DNA of 64,000 nt, from contig NZ_SHKN01000001.1 in assembly GCF_004217115.1 (NCBI RefSeq), forward strand, positions 871,781 to 935,780, read 5' to 3'. The notes beneath the pieces were generated by a model that was not told the origin of the DNA, did no database searches, and saw only the letters and a program-made list of their open reading frames with translations. The position numbers were made by a program, and so were the translations under genes. Origin of the DNA: Ancylomarina subtilis (lineage in GTDB: Bacteria > Bacteroidota > Bacteroidia > Bacteroidales > Marinifilaceae). The first letter of the stretch is position 1. Every line of letters begins with the position of its first letter. Below are positions 27,225 through 35,548 of the stretch, piece after piece.

Positions 27225-27476
27225 TTAGACTTCTTCAAACACCTTTTTCAGGATATCAATGGCTCCTTCGGCATCAACTTCCTTATAAACTTCGTCTTCG
27301 ATCTTTAAAATTGGACCAACAGAACAGTTTCCTGTACAAAGTTCTCCATGAAAAAAGACCAGATCGTTCAAATTATTCTTGTCGAAAAATTCTTTTACAG
27401 ACTGTAATGTCTTGCCATTACCTCTTGAGAAACAGGAACTCCCCAAACAAATGGTAACATCCTTTTTATCACTCAT
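27225..27476 (-). CDS. Thioredoxin-like [2Fe-2S] ferredoxin (HydC/NuoE-like)
   Basis: An 83-residue protein with the short thioredoxin-like [2Fe-2S] fold of the 24-kDa complex I subunit. The ligands are C10-x4-C15 and C47-x3-C51 (in CTGNCSVGP). It lacks the helical N-terminal domain of NuoE, which fits stand-alone electron carriers in clostridial hydrogenase clusters. It is the middle gene of the operon, 81 bases after one SpoIIE gene and 49 bases before the next HydS-like gene. It may pass electrons to or from either sensor hydrogenase. In clostridial HydS clusters, a protein of this kind is often present, from memory. Confidence 0.92.
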   Translation of the reverse strand: MSDKKDVTICLGSSCFSRGNGKTLQSVKEFFDKNNLNDLVFFHGELCTGNCSVGPILKIEDEVYKEVDAEGAIDILKKVFEEV

Positions 27477-27556
27477 GGTATTATTTGATTATGTTTTGTT
27501 TTTAATTTTGATTATCGAAAATTTAACGGATTTCATCGCCGCAAGCTTCCAACCAT

Positions 27557-28741
27557 TTAAATATAGCTAAGATCTACATCTTTCAAAAACTTTTCCTCCA
27601 AAAGCATCGCAATGTTTTTCACTACGGTTCGGCGAATTTCCAACTCGACAGGCAAATTGGGATCCTGATGAGCCACATTAATTTTTGTCCCGATAATGAT
27701 CTCGATTCGATCACTCTCAAGCAATAATTTCACAATCTGATCGGCTGGTCCCTGATGAAGAACCGTGTTCTGATTGTAAGCTTTTAATAATCGCTGAACT
27801 TTTCCCAAAGTCAGAATGCCTTCGGTTAGGAAATCCAAGCCTTTTAAATAGGAAACCGGAGGCAGCTCAGAGTCTGTTATATTTAAATCGATTTTCAACT
27901 CTTCACCAAACTCTCTGGACAAAATACTGGCCGTTGTCCCGCCACAAGCAATCTTCTTCCCTTTAAATTCACTCACCTGTTTGGCCAGTTGTGTATCTTT
28001 CGATTTGCTGTAAGGAGGTCCTGTGCAAAGCAACAAATCACGGGGTTCACGCAAATACACTACCGCACATGAGGTATCATCCTTTGGTACGGCACCATAA
28101 TTAGCCACAGCTCTGTCAACCACAGCACGTCCCAATTGCTTAGCTGACAAAAAGGGCTGACGCCTGATCATTCCCCTTACAAATTCATTTAAATTCTCCT
28201 GGCCCCATCCGAAAGGGAAACGCCTGCTCCCCATACCCGAATTGGTCACCCCATCCGAACAAAAAACAATCCGATCTTCTTTCTCTGCTTTGAAACGATA
28301 GGAAAACAAACTTTTACCGGAGTTGTTAGCCCCCTCTATACTCAATTCTTCACACTGAGGTTGAAAAACGTCCAGTCCTCTTAGAACCAGACATTCAGGA
28401 CTATCGTAGCGTATAATACGTGTTTCACCATCGCATTCAATATCAACAATGGTGAAGGTCGAATAGCTGGCTTTGCGTTTACTGCAGATAGGCAGGGTTT
28501 TCATGATCACCTCGGCTGCCTTTCGGATATCCTTATTCACCCGCATGTAATTCAAAACCATCGAAGCCGTCAAGGTCCCCAAAACATTGGCTTTAACACC
28601 ACTGCCCAAGCCATCGGAAAGAACCAGCAGGGTACGTCCCTCCTCTTTAATTTTCTCCGACATAAACACATCGCCGCAAATCACCTGTTTACCAGGATTC
28701 GTTTGCAAACACTCAACTTCTATATAATAATCAGAATGCAT
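27557..28741 (-). CDS. SpoIIE-type PP2C serine phosphatase (first copy of the module)
   Basis: A 394-residue paralogue of the phosphatase at 24105, with the same two-domain plan. The N-terminal PP2C domain has VLSDGLGSGVKANVLG (metal Asp) near 42, FCSDGVTNSGMGS near 178 and PKDDTSCA near 220; the C-terminal domain has KKIACGGTTASILSREFG. The ends are also alike (LEEKFLKDVDLSYI against LEEKFLKDVNLNFI), so the two arose by duplication of a gene pair. It starts 35 bases after the HydS gene and precedes the [2Fe-2S] protein by 81 bases. Its likely substrate is a phosphorylated STAS- or anti-sigma-type protein, but none is encoded in the window. Confidence 0.9.
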   Translation of the reverse strand: MHSDYYIEVECLQTNPGKQVICGDVFMSEKIKEEGRTLLVLSDGLGSGVKANVLGTLTASMVLNYMRVNKDIRKAAEVIMKTLPICSKRKASYSTFTIVDIECDGETRIIRYDSPECLVLRGLDVFQPQCEELSIEGANNSGKSLFSYRFKAEKEDRIVFCSDGVTNSGMGSRRFPFGWGQENLNEFVRGMIRRQPFLSAKQLGRAVVDRAVANYGAVPKDDTSCAVVYLREPRDLLLCTGPPYSKSKDTQLAKQVSEFKGKKIACGGTTASILSREFGEELKIDLNITDSELPPVSYLKGLDFLTEGILTLGKVQRLLKAYNQNTVLHQGPADQIVKLLLESDRIEIIIGTKINVAHQDPNLPVELEIRRTVVKNIAMLLEEKFLKDVDLSYI

Positions 28742-28775
28742 ATCTGTTTCGGGTTCTTAATTTTAATATTTCTGA

Positions 28776-30494
28776 TCAATTCTTATCTTCTGAAAGCGTA
28801 TAAAACTCCACAATAGAGTTAAGCATATCCTCTGTTTCGGATGCATTCTCACCCAACAGATAAGCAATTTTCTGAACCGTTTCCAGATTCTTTTGGTTGA
28901 CAGCCTTGGCCCGATTAATCACCTCCTCCTGTTGAATAAAAGGCTGAGACATATCACGAAGAATCGCCCCAACAATCTTATTTCGTTGAATGGTAAACAA
29001 ACTCAAATGCAACATTTTATTCCCCAATCGAAAATCCCTTTCTAAATTATCTTCCCCTGTGGCCAGAACCGATGAAAAGAGTTTGTAAAATGGTGCGATC
29101 TTCTTCAAATCAGCATCTTTCAAACCCGGAATTGTTTCAAACAATTGCTCCATCTCCTCGCCCATTATACGGGCAAAACTCTGATTAGCCTCAACCACCT
29201 TCAGATCCTCGTTTACAATTAAAACTCCGGAAGGTATTTTGCCCAAAAGTGCTGTTGATTTATCGTGAGCAATTTTGCGCATATAGGAAGCGCACATATT
29301 GGGTTCGGACTTATCTTCGAGGTAAGCCTTGGCAAATTCCCGACAGGAATTGTATCCACAACCACCACAATTAATCTCATCCTTATCGGAGTATTTACCA
29401 ATCATGTTCAGAGCCTCCTTGATCTTATTTTCAGGATGTTCTGGTTTCATAGCAACATCAATATTATCAAAATCTCTATCAATCGAAAAATTGACAACTT
29501 GTTCTTTAACTTCCGGTTCGGTCCGATTGATAATCTCCAATCGCTTTAATGCCCGGGAATATGATTTTCGGGTTCCCGGCCCATTGATACAGCCCCCTTC
29601 ACAAGCCAAAAGTTCCAGAAACAACAAGCCCGATTTGCGATAATAATTCAAATCCTTAAGCACATCGTAAATGCTGCTAATGCCCGAGAAAGTCATAAAA
29701 ACCGCATCGGTTGTCGAAGCATTATCCTTAATCCCGGCAATCATCCCCCCATCGATGGGATACAAAGCACCTCTTCCTGCCCGTCGGGGAACAAATTTCG
29801 ACTCTGCATCCGACTCGTGAAACAATTCAGGCTCGAGCCCCTCTTCATCAAGCCATTCAGCCAAATCTTTAAACGATAGGGAAGCTTCGAGCAAATCTCC
29901 AAAAGCATCGCTTTCTGATTTTTTGGCAATGCAAGGACCAATAAAAACAATTTTACAGTCCTCGCCATATTCTTGCTTTAACAGCTTGCAATGCGCTAAC
30001 AAGGGTGATAAAAAAGGCGTGATATAATTCTTATACTGAGGAAAGTGTTTACAAATCATCTCAACCACCGAAGGACAAGCTGAGGAAATATAAATACCGG
30101 ATTGTTTTTCTTCTAAAAACGCGTTCACTTTTTGCGAAACCATCTCAGCACCCAATGCTGTTTCTGAAACATGAGCGAAGCCTAATTCCTTAAGGGCAGC
30201 AAGCAATTGCTCATCCTTTAGATTAGGGAATTCTGACATATACGAAGGGGCTAAAGACACCACCACCTTATCATGACGCTTCAATAAGGATTTCACTCGT
30301 GTTAAATCGTTGCGAACTTTTTTCGCATTCACAGGACAAACCAGCGTACAACTGCCACAGTAAATACAATCTTCATGTAAAATTTGTGCCGAATTATTAA
30401 TCACTTTTATGGCTTTCAACTGGCACTCACGTATGCATTTATAACAATCCTGACAATCGTTTTGTTCGGTATAAACGGGCTTAAAAACATCCAT
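28776..30494 (-). CDS. HydS-type sensory [FeFe]-hydrogenase (group C-like)
   Basis: A 572-residue protein. Two classical [4Fe-4S] motifs (C14-x2-C17-x2-C20-x3-C24; C43-x2-C46-x2-C49-x3-C53) lead to an [FeFe]-hydrogenase domain (about 70-325), a PF04060-type Fe-S module (C376, C379, C384, C401) and a PAS domain (about 415-520). The H-cluster loops are well kept: L1 SSAC140P, L2 PC188IAKKSE (Cys, Lys191, Glu194), L3 C298EGGC302. Ala139 replaces the proton-transfer Cys of catalytic enzymes, as I recall for sensory HydS proteins. It heads a five-gene operon, 35 bases before a SpoIIE phosphatase. It probably senses H2 or redox state and signals through the phosphatase. Maturation genes hydEFG are not in the window. 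Confidence 0.93.
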   Translation of the reverse strand: MDVFKPVYTEQNDCQDCYKCIRECQLKAIKVINNSAQILHEDCIYCGSCTLVCPVNAKKVRNDLTRVKSLLKRHDKVVVSLAPSYMSEFPNLKDEQLLAALKELGFAHVSETALGAEMVSQKVNAFLEEKQSGIYISSACPSVVEMICKHFPQYKNYITPFLSPLLAHCKLLKQEYGEDCKIVFIGPCIAKKSESDAFGDLLEASLSFKDLAEWLDEEGLEPELFHESDAESKFVPRRAGRGALYPIDGGMIAGIKDNASTTDAVFMTFSGISSIYDVLKDLNYYRKSGLLFLELLACEGGCINGPGTRKSYSRALKRLEIINRTEPEVKEQVVNFSIDRDFDNIDVAMKPEHPENKIKEALNMIGKYSDKDEINCGGCGYNSCREFAKAYLEDKSEPNMCASYMRKIAHDKSTALLGKIPSGVLIVNEDLKVVEANQSFARIMGEEMEQLFETIPGLKDADLKKIAPFYKLFSSVLATGEDNLERDFRLGNKMLHLSLFTIQRNKIVGAILRDMSQPFIQQEEVINRAKAVNQKNLETVQKIAYLLGENASETEDMLNSIVEFYTLSEDKN

Positions 30495-30901
30495 TTTATG
30501 CAGATCTTACTTGTATTTAAATTTTAATCAAAGCTCTGAATTTATGTTTTTTATCGGAGCGATTTCAGGATATTCTAAAACACATACAAGTTATTCAGAT
30601 GGGATTTAAATAAGCTTCTGCAAGTCCAAATGACCGATCCCGTCAGTCCCTAATTCGACAAGAGGAGAACAATAAAGGATAAAAACGTCTTTTTAATCAA
30701 ATATCTTACATCTTTTTTGAAAAATATACTTAAATTAAGTACAGATCAAAGCTTAACATCATATCAAATATCAGAGATATAATTAAAAGCCATTGGAATG
30801 ACAATCTGAAAACTATTTTAACAGCACCTGCTCTCAGGTCTGTTATAAGCTGAATACACACTAGAGAATAAACTTATCTTACAAGCTAAACATAGTTATT
30901 G
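30495..30901. other. Divergent intergenic region between the HydS operon and the carbamoyltransferase gene
   Basis: About 400 bases that must hold both promoters. One perfect dyad, TACTTAA-A-TTAAGTA at 30727-30741, could be an operator, but it is AT-rich and may be chance. No small gene was found. Confidence 0.45.
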
Positions 30902-32767
30902 ATGAAAAAAATCCTCGGAATATCTGCGTTTTATCACGACTCAGCTGCTGCCATCACAATTGGGGGGCAGATTATTGCTGCCGCTCAGGAAGAACGATTT
31001 ACAAGAATCAAACACACGCCCGATTTCCCAATTCATGCAATTAAATATTGCCTGGAAGAGGCCGGACTTGAAATTGATGAGCTCGATGCTGTTGTTTTTT
31101 ACGATAAACCCCTGCTCAAGTTCGAAAGACTTTTACAAACCTATTATGCTTTTGCGCCCAAAGGTCTCCTGTCCTTTCTGAAGGCTATTCCTGTTTGGAT
31201 CAACGAGAAAATGTTTCTTAAAAAGCAAATCTACAACGGTTTGAAAGAGATCGGCCCATACAATAAGAAGTCATTGAAACTCTTGTTCTCAGAACATCAT
31301 CTGGCTCATGCTGCAAGTGCTTTTTTACCATCGGCCTATGAAAAATCGGCCATCTTAACCATTGATGGTGTAGGTGAATGGTGTACCGCTTCGATAGGAA
31401 TTGGGGAAAAAGGTCAGATTAAAATATTAAAGGAAATGGAATTCCCTCACTCAGTGGGGCTACTCTATAGTGCTTTTACCTACTACATTGGGTTTACGGT
31501 GAATTCCGGAGAATACAAACTTATGGGACTGGCGCCCTATGGCGATCCCCAGGCTGATGAAACCCACGAATTTGTAAAACGGATTAAAAAGCATTTAATC
31601 GATATAAAGGAAGATGGTTCCATTTGGCTGGATCAATCCTATTTCAACTATGCCACAGGTTTACGAATGGTAAAAGAAGACAAATGGGAAAAATTGTTTG
31701 GTTTAAAACGTCGCGAACCTGAAGCAAAACTCGAACAGAAACATTGCAACCTGGCCCTTGCCATACAAATGGTAACCGAAGAGATTGTGATCAAAATGGC
31801 CAAAGAAGCGAAGCGACTAACTGAGGCTAATTTTCTCTGCATGGCGGGTGGCGTTGCGCTCAACTGTGTGGCCAATGGCAAACTGCTTCGTGAAAATGTA
31901 TTTGATGACATTTACATACAACCCGCTGCGGGTGATGCCGGCGGTGCACTTGGCGCAGCCTTAGCTGTAAGCTCCATGTATTTTGGGGAAGAACGACTTT
32001 TCGATCCGAAAAAAGACCAAATGCGAGGGGCGTATTTGGGTCCTGAATTTTCTGAAAAAGAAGTGCAACTGATGAACCGAAAGGTCAAAAGTGTGCATCA
32101 CTATTACGACAACTTTGCTGAACTGACGGAGTTTGCCGCTCAGCAACTCACCCAGGGCAATGTGGTAGGCTGGTATCAGGGCAAAATGGAATTTGGTCCC
32201 AGAGCGCTTGGCAACCGAAGTATTTTAGGTGATGCCCGAAACCCGGAAATGCAGAAAAAACTCAATCTTAAAATCAAATATCGCGAGGGGTTCAGACCCT
32301 TTGCCCCCTCTGTTCTGGCAGAAAAATGCAACGATTATTTTGATCTGAAAACGGGTTCTCCCTACATGCTATTGGTTGCTCCCGTTAAGGAAGAGAGACG
32401 CAAAGAATTGCCGGAGAATTATTCACAGCTTCCCCTTTGGGATAAGCTCTATTTTACACGAAGCGATATTCAATCGATCACCCATCTGGATTTCTCGGCT
32501 CGTGTGCAAACCGTACACCGGGATACCAACCCCAAATATTGGGATCTGATTACCGAATTCGAAAGACAAACCGGATATGGCCTGGTCGTTAATACCAGTT
32601 TTAATGTCAGGGGCGAACCCATTGTTTGCACCCCATACGATGCCTACCGTTGCTTTATGAGCACCGAAATGGATTATCTGGTTATCGGCAATTTTGTGTA
32701 TTGTAAAACCGAACAACCCGATTGGGAAAACAAGGAAAAATGGACCGTTAAATTCAAGATGGACTAA
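30902..32767 (+). CDS. Carbamoyltransferase family protein (NodU/CmcH/SxtI-like)
   Basis: A 621-residue enzyme expected to carbamoylate an alcohol or amine from carbamoyl phosphate and ATP. The N-terminal Kae1/HSP70-like fold shows GISAFYHDSAAAI and EERFTRIKHT (carbamoyl-phosphate site His and Arg region), HHLAHAASAF with the HxxxH-type motif near 133-142, and a TIDGVGEW nucleotide loop. The C-terminal domain has GKMEFGPRALGNRSIL (about 430-445) and FRPFAPSVL. ATG 30902 is preferred over a TTG one codon upstream. It is followed by DUF5989 and SxtJ genes, a grouping also known from saxitoxin loci (sxtI-J). The acceptor substrate is unknown; no toxin pathway is implied. Confidence 0.93.
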   Translation: MKKILGISAFYHDSAAAITIGGQIIAAAQEERFTRIKHTPDFPIHAIKYCLEEAGLEIDELDAVVFYDKPLLKFERLLQTYYAFAPKGLLSFLKAIPVWINEKMFLKKQIYNGLKEIGPYNKKSLKLLFSEHHLAHAASAFLPSAYEKSAILTIDGVGEWCTASIGIGEKGQIKILKEMEFPHSVGLLYSAFTYYIGFTVNSGEYKLMGLAPYGDPQADETHEFVKRIKKHLIDIKEDGSIWLDQSYFNYATGLRMVKEDKWEKLFGLKRREPEAKLEQKHCNLALAIQMVTEEIVIKMAKEAKRLTEANFLCMAGGVALNCVANGKLLRENVFDDIYIQPAAGDAGGALGAALAVSSMYFGEERLFDPKKDQMRGAYLGPEFSEKEVQLMNRKVKSVHHYYDNFAELTEFAAQQLTQGNVVGWYQGKMEFGPRALGNRSILGDARNPEMQKKLNLKIKYREGFRPFAPSVLAEKCNDYFDLKTGSPYMLLVAPVKEERRKELPENYSQLPLWDKLYFTRSDIQSITHLDFSARVQTVHRDTNPKYWDLITEFERQTGYGLVVNTSFNVRGEPIVCTPYDAYRCFMSTEMDYLVIGNFVYCKTEQPDWENKEKWTVKFKMD

Positions 32768-32876
32768 ATCAATTAAAAATTACGATAGGGTCAAAAAGGA
32801 TGTTTATTAGAAAAACCTGAACAAATATCGGTATTGACCGTATGAATAAAATAGTTGCAACTAAAAAAATTGAAAG

Positions 32877-33026
32877 ATGGATTTTTTAACTGACTTGTGG
32901 CTCTTTATGAAAGAGCGAAAAAAATTTTGGTTAGCACCCATTATCATCATCCTTTTACTGATTGGTTTATTAATTGTATTTGGGGGTAGTAGTGCCGTTG
33001 CTCCGTTTATTTACACCATATTCTAA
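32877..33026 (+). CDS. DUF5989-type small membrane protein (SxtK-like)
   Basis: A 49-residue protein found by reading the gap between the carbamoyltransferase and SxtJ genes. It opens with MDFLTDLWLFMKERKKFWLA, runs through one strong membrane helix (about 20-36), and ends SSAVAPFIYTIF. The KKFW-helix-APFIY pattern matches the DUF5989 family, which accompanies carbamoyltransferase and SxtJ genes. ATG is preceded by a weak GAAAG and lies 109 bases after the enzyme; stop 33026 is five bases before the SxtJ start, so translation is probably coupled. Likely a membrane anchor for the enzyme, by inference. Confidence 0.88.
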   Translation: MDFLTDLWLFMKERKKFWLAPIIIILLLIGLLIVFGGSSAVAPFIYTIF

Positions 33027-33031
33027 ACGCT

Positions 33032-33406
33032 ATGAAACAATTGCAAGCAAAATCAGACCCCATAAAAACCGTTTTGGTTATTACAGTGGGAATGCTCATT
33101 GTATTTTCTATCAGCCATTGGAGATGGGCCTTTAATGCGGCAGTCATCATTGGTATATTGGGTATCGTATCCCCTTTTCTGGCGAAACAAATCGACTTTT
33201 TGTGGATGAAACTGGCTTGGGTCATGAGCCTTATCGTTCCTAATATTATCTTATCCCTTGTCTTTTATCTGTTTCTGACGCCCATTGCACTTCTGTCCAG
33301 AATTTTTGGAGAGAAGAATCAGCTCAATCTCAAAAATGCCAAACTCAGTGTCTTTAAAGTTTACAAAAAAGACTTTAATAAATCGAGTTTTGAGAAACCC
33401 TGGTAA
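33032..33406 (+). CDS. SxtJ family membrane protein
   Basis: A 124-residue membrane protein with three hydrophobic helices (about 12-26, 32-49 and 60-95) and a basic C-terminal tail (KVYKKDFNKSSFEKPW). The pattern fits the SxtJ family, always next to SxtI-like carbamoyltransferases. Five bases separate it from the DUF5989 gene, so the three form an operon. Its function is unknown; a membrane complex with the carbamoyltransferase is plausible. A GAKQIDFLW-like segment near helix 2-3 is typical of the family, from memory. Confidence 0.85.
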   Translation: MKQLQAKSDPIKTVLVITVGMLIVFSISHWRWAFNAAVIIGILGIVSPFLAKQIDFLWMKLAWVMSLIVPNIILSLVFYLFLTPIALLSRIFGEKNQLNLKNAKLSVFKVYKKDFNKSSFEKPW

Positions 33407-33565
33407 GGCAAAAAGGTTCCCCATAAAAGGCTGCTCATTCAAAATTGGCAGCCACTTTGGCATTAGGAACAAACAGGTAATGCCTCAGAAGATAAAAATT
33501 AGGTCAAAGGCTCTATGTCATCGATAAAAAATAATTGACTCCTAACCAACAATTCACTAATTTTA

Positions 33566-33579
33566 TGTAACACGTTACA
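33566..33579. promoter_or_regulatory. Dyad TGTAAC-AC-GTTACA upstream of the YtxH gene
   Basis: Perfect six-base arms with a two-base spacer, 41 bases before the YtxH start, near a TATTTTG stretch. A possible repressor or sigma-linked operator. The protein that binds it cannot be named. Confidence 0.4.
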
Positions 33580-33619
33580 AATCAAACTATTTTGTTGTCT
33601 CATTTAAAACATTAGCCTT

Positions 33620-33880
33620 ATGTCAAATTCAGGAGGAGTTATTGCAGCTTTGTTAGCAGGCTGTGCAATAGGTGTGGGTTTAGGAGTTCTTTATGCGCCC
33701 GACAAAGGGGAAGTAACCCGCAAAAAGATGAAGAAAAAGGCAAAGGAAAAAGCTGAGGAATTCGAAGTTGCCTTTGACAAGAACATGGAGAAAGTCCGGT
33801 CTAAAATCGATGAGTTGATTGATGATCTGGAGAAAAAGATTGATTCTTTCAAAAGAAAAGAGAAAGAACAGGAAACCTAA
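33620..33880 (+). CDS. YtxH domain protein
   Basis: An 86-residue protein with one N-terminal membrane helix (GVIAALLAGCAIGVGLGVLY) followed by the YtxH signature APDKGEVTRKKMKKKAKEKA and a long charged coiled coil to the end. YtxH-like proteins belong to general stress regulons in several bacteria, usually with small membrane partners. Here a holin-like protein and a 67-residue protein follow on the same strand, spaced by 71 and 22 bases, so the three look like one stress or envelope unit. The dyad at 33566 may control it. Confidence 0.85.
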   Translation: MSNSGGVIAALLAGCAIGVGLGVLYAPDKGEVTRKKMKKKAKEKAEEFEVAFDKNMEKVRSKIDELIDDLEKKIDSFKRKEKEQET

Positions 33881-33951
33881 TCCTGATTGTCACAACAGTT
33901 CATCACAACAAGCAGAGTATTCTTAAATCAGTTCACTAAAAAACGACCGTA

Positions 33952-34308
33952 TTGGAAAATATCCCAGAACAATTCACTCAACTGAAAGAATTACTAACTG
34001 AGTATTTCGACTCCAATCTGGAATATTACAAATTTTCCGGTTTTGAAAAACTGGTACGCCTTTCTGTGGCCCTCAGTATAACAGCCTTGTTTTTCTTGCT
34101 GACGATGTTTGCTCTGCTCTTTTTTGGTTTTGGAACAGCAGCTTGGCTGACCGATATCCTGGAGAGTGAAATATTTGGGTACGCAGGAACAGGCGCCCTG
34201 TTTCTGATATTGATCGGCCTGATTTATCTGCTTAGGAAGCCCTTGATTGAGCGCCCTTTAATCAAGCTCTTTTATAAGATACTATACAGCCAAAAGCACA
34301 AGGATTGA
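33952..34308 (+). CDS. Phage_holin_3_6 (DUF1469) family membrane protein
   Basis: A 118-residue protein with two membrane helices (about 41-68 and 76-92) between charged ends. The layout fits the Phage_holin_3_6/YqjE-like family, which despite its name is a host envelope-stress protein often next to YtxH or YqjD-type genes. The start is TTG at 33952; no nearer ATG preserves the N-terminal amphipathic helix EQFTQLKELLTEYFDSN. No lysin or phage genes are nearby, so a real holin is unlikely. Co-transcribed with its neighbours. Confidence 0.82.
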   Translation: MENIPEQFTQLKELLTEYFDSNLEYYKFSGFEKLVRLSVALSITALFFLLTMFALLFFGFGTAAWLTDILESEIFGYAGTGALFLILIGLIYLLRKPLIERPLIKLFYKILYSQKHKD

Positions 34309-34330
34309 AACAGAATAAAAAAGATTTCGG

Positions 34331-34534
34331 ATGAACAGATACAGATCACTTAAGGATATCGAAAAAGAGAAATATCGCCTTCACCTTGAACGGGAATTGG
34401 CCTACTACAAACTGAACTATTTTGTTCGGAATGCCAAAAACAATTGGAACCCGGAAAAACTGATTCAGAATAGCATTGGCGGTATGGTCTGCCGCTTTGT
34501 GAAAGGATTCATCCGAAACAAAAAAGAAGTCTAG
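34331..34534 (+). CDS. Small basic protein of the YtxH cluster, unknown function
   Basis: A 67-residue basic protein with no membrane helix (MNRYRSLKDIEKEKYRLHLE at the start). A helical first half rich in Lys, Glu and Arg leads to a short GGMVCRF segment and a basic end. It begins 22 bases after the holin-like gene and is followed by a clear terminator, so it is the last gene of the envelope unit. No family was recognised. Confidence 0.65.
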   Translation: MNRYRSLKDIEKEKYRLHLERELAYYKLNYFVRNAKNNWNPEKLIQNSIGGMVCRFVKGFIRNKKEV

Positions 34535-34570
34535 AGTGCATCCATTTTATAAATCAAAGGAAGGTTAAAT

Positions 34571-34593
34571 CCTCTTATCAATACGATAAGAGG
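34571..34593 (+). terminator. Rho-independent terminator of the YtxH cluster
   Basis: Perfect nine-base stem CCTCTTATC/GATAAGAGG with a five-base loop and GTTTTTC after it. Confidence 0.9.
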
Positions 34594-34946
34594 GTTTTTC
34601 ATTCCTGTGAAAACGCGGATTTATTTCTCCTCCACAGTGCTTCAAAATCATCACAGCCCTTCCCCTGTTTTTCAGTATAAATAAACATATCGAATCATCA
34701 ATTCAGCCAAAATTAAGCTGATAGTTTTCGATTTTGCTTAGATTTGATTGTTGAGAAACGGACAACAAGTAAAATAACACCAACAGAAAGATGAAATAAT
34801 CAATTTGATCCTGACATGCCTTCTTTACATTCAGGTGATGGCAAAATGGGATGGCAAAAGATTCAAACTCTTTAGACTGGATCATGTTGGGAAGTTTGAA
34901 ATCTCGGGGGTAATTTGAATGTTAAAATTTAACTATTTGTTTAAAA
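34594..34946. other. Intergenic region before the first Crp/Fnr gene
   Basis: About 350 bases with no convincing gene, repeat or operator. A 60-codon minus-strand frame here looks spurious. Confidence 0.5.
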
Positions 34947-35537
34947 ATGATCGTGCCTAATCAAGACTTAAAACAACTCTTTGAGAAACTGGAACTACCG
35001 GTTGAATTTGAAAACGAGTTTAAAAACAAAGCTGAAATATTAAGCCTACAAAAAAATGATTTCTTCATAAAAGAAGGTGACGTCTGTTCATACATTGGAA
35101 TCGTTAAATCGGGGAGTTTATATTCTTTTTTTGAAGATGATAATACAGACATACAGGTGAACGAATTATATCAGGCTTCATCATTTATTTCATCCTACCG
35201 AAGCTTTTTATCTCAAACACCTTCGCCAGCAAACTTCAAGGCTAATATGGATTCTGAAATATATGTGATTCCCTATGAAAAATACTTAAGCTTACAGAAG
35301 TCTATAAACTGGCTGACTTTTTTTAAAACTTTTAGTGATGCGCTTTTTGTCAGAAAATGCCTGAAAGAAACGGCTTTAATGAACTTCTCAACTAAAAAAA
35401 GATATGAGCTTTTAATTGAGCAACGTCGTTCAATTGAACAATTATTTCCCCAATACATTATAGCCTCTTATCTTAAAATGAGACCTGAAACACTATCAAG
35501 ATTAAAAAGTCTTGACCTACATCAAGAGAAAGTTTAA
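34947..35537 (+). CDS. Crp/Fnr family transcription regulator (partner of the hydrolase at 35582)
   Basis: A 196-residue regulator. The cyclic-nucleotide-binding-like beta roll covers about 15-125 (FFIKEGDVCSYIGIVKSGSL). A dimer helix and a DNA-binding winged helix follow, with IIASYLKMRPETLSRLKSLD as the helix-turn-helix near 169-188. No Fe-S Cys cluster is seen, so it is not a classical Fnr; Bacteroidota members often have no known ligand. The gene is 45 bases upstream of an isochorismatase-type gene on the same strand. The end of its coding sequence contains a CTTGAC-CTAC-ATCAAG dyad that may be its own operator for the next gene. A paralogous pair lies at 46098-47597. Confidence 0.9.
   Translation: MIVPNQDLKQLFEKLELPVEFENEFKNKAEILSLQKNDFFIKEGDVCSYIGIVKSGSLYSFFEDDNTDIQVNELYQASSFISSYRSFLSQTPSPANFKANMDSEIYVIPYEKYLSLQKSINWLTFFKTFSDALFVRKCLKETALMNFSTKKRYELLIEQRRSIEQLFPQYIIASYLKMRPETLSRLKSLDLHQEKV
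35511..35526. promoter_or_regulatory. FNR-like dyad CTTGAC-CTAC-ATCAAG inside the regulator's 3' end
   Basis: Five of six arm bases pair, with four-base spacing like the TTGAT-N4-ATCAA FNR type. Its centre is about 30 bases upstream of the -7 box at 35549, near -44 if transcription starts seven bases past that box. The same geometry occurs at 46675. Confidence 0.6.
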
Positions 35538-35548
35538 TCACCTTCGAT

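Noticed and set aside
26895-27308. Thr/Asn-rich plus-strand protein
   Set aside because: It is the antisense shadow of the HydS-like and [2Fe-2S] genes; the composition reflects the Fe-S codons of the true genes.
30902-33406. Saxitoxin-type toxin locus
   Set aside because: Only the carbamoyltransferase, DUF5989 and SxtJ homologues are present. None of the core toxin biosynthesis genes are seen, and the trio is common in non-toxin bacteria.
33952-34308. Prophage lysis gene (holin)
   Set aside because: No endolysin, capsid or integrase genes are nearby, and the family is mostly a host envelope-stress protein beside YtxH.
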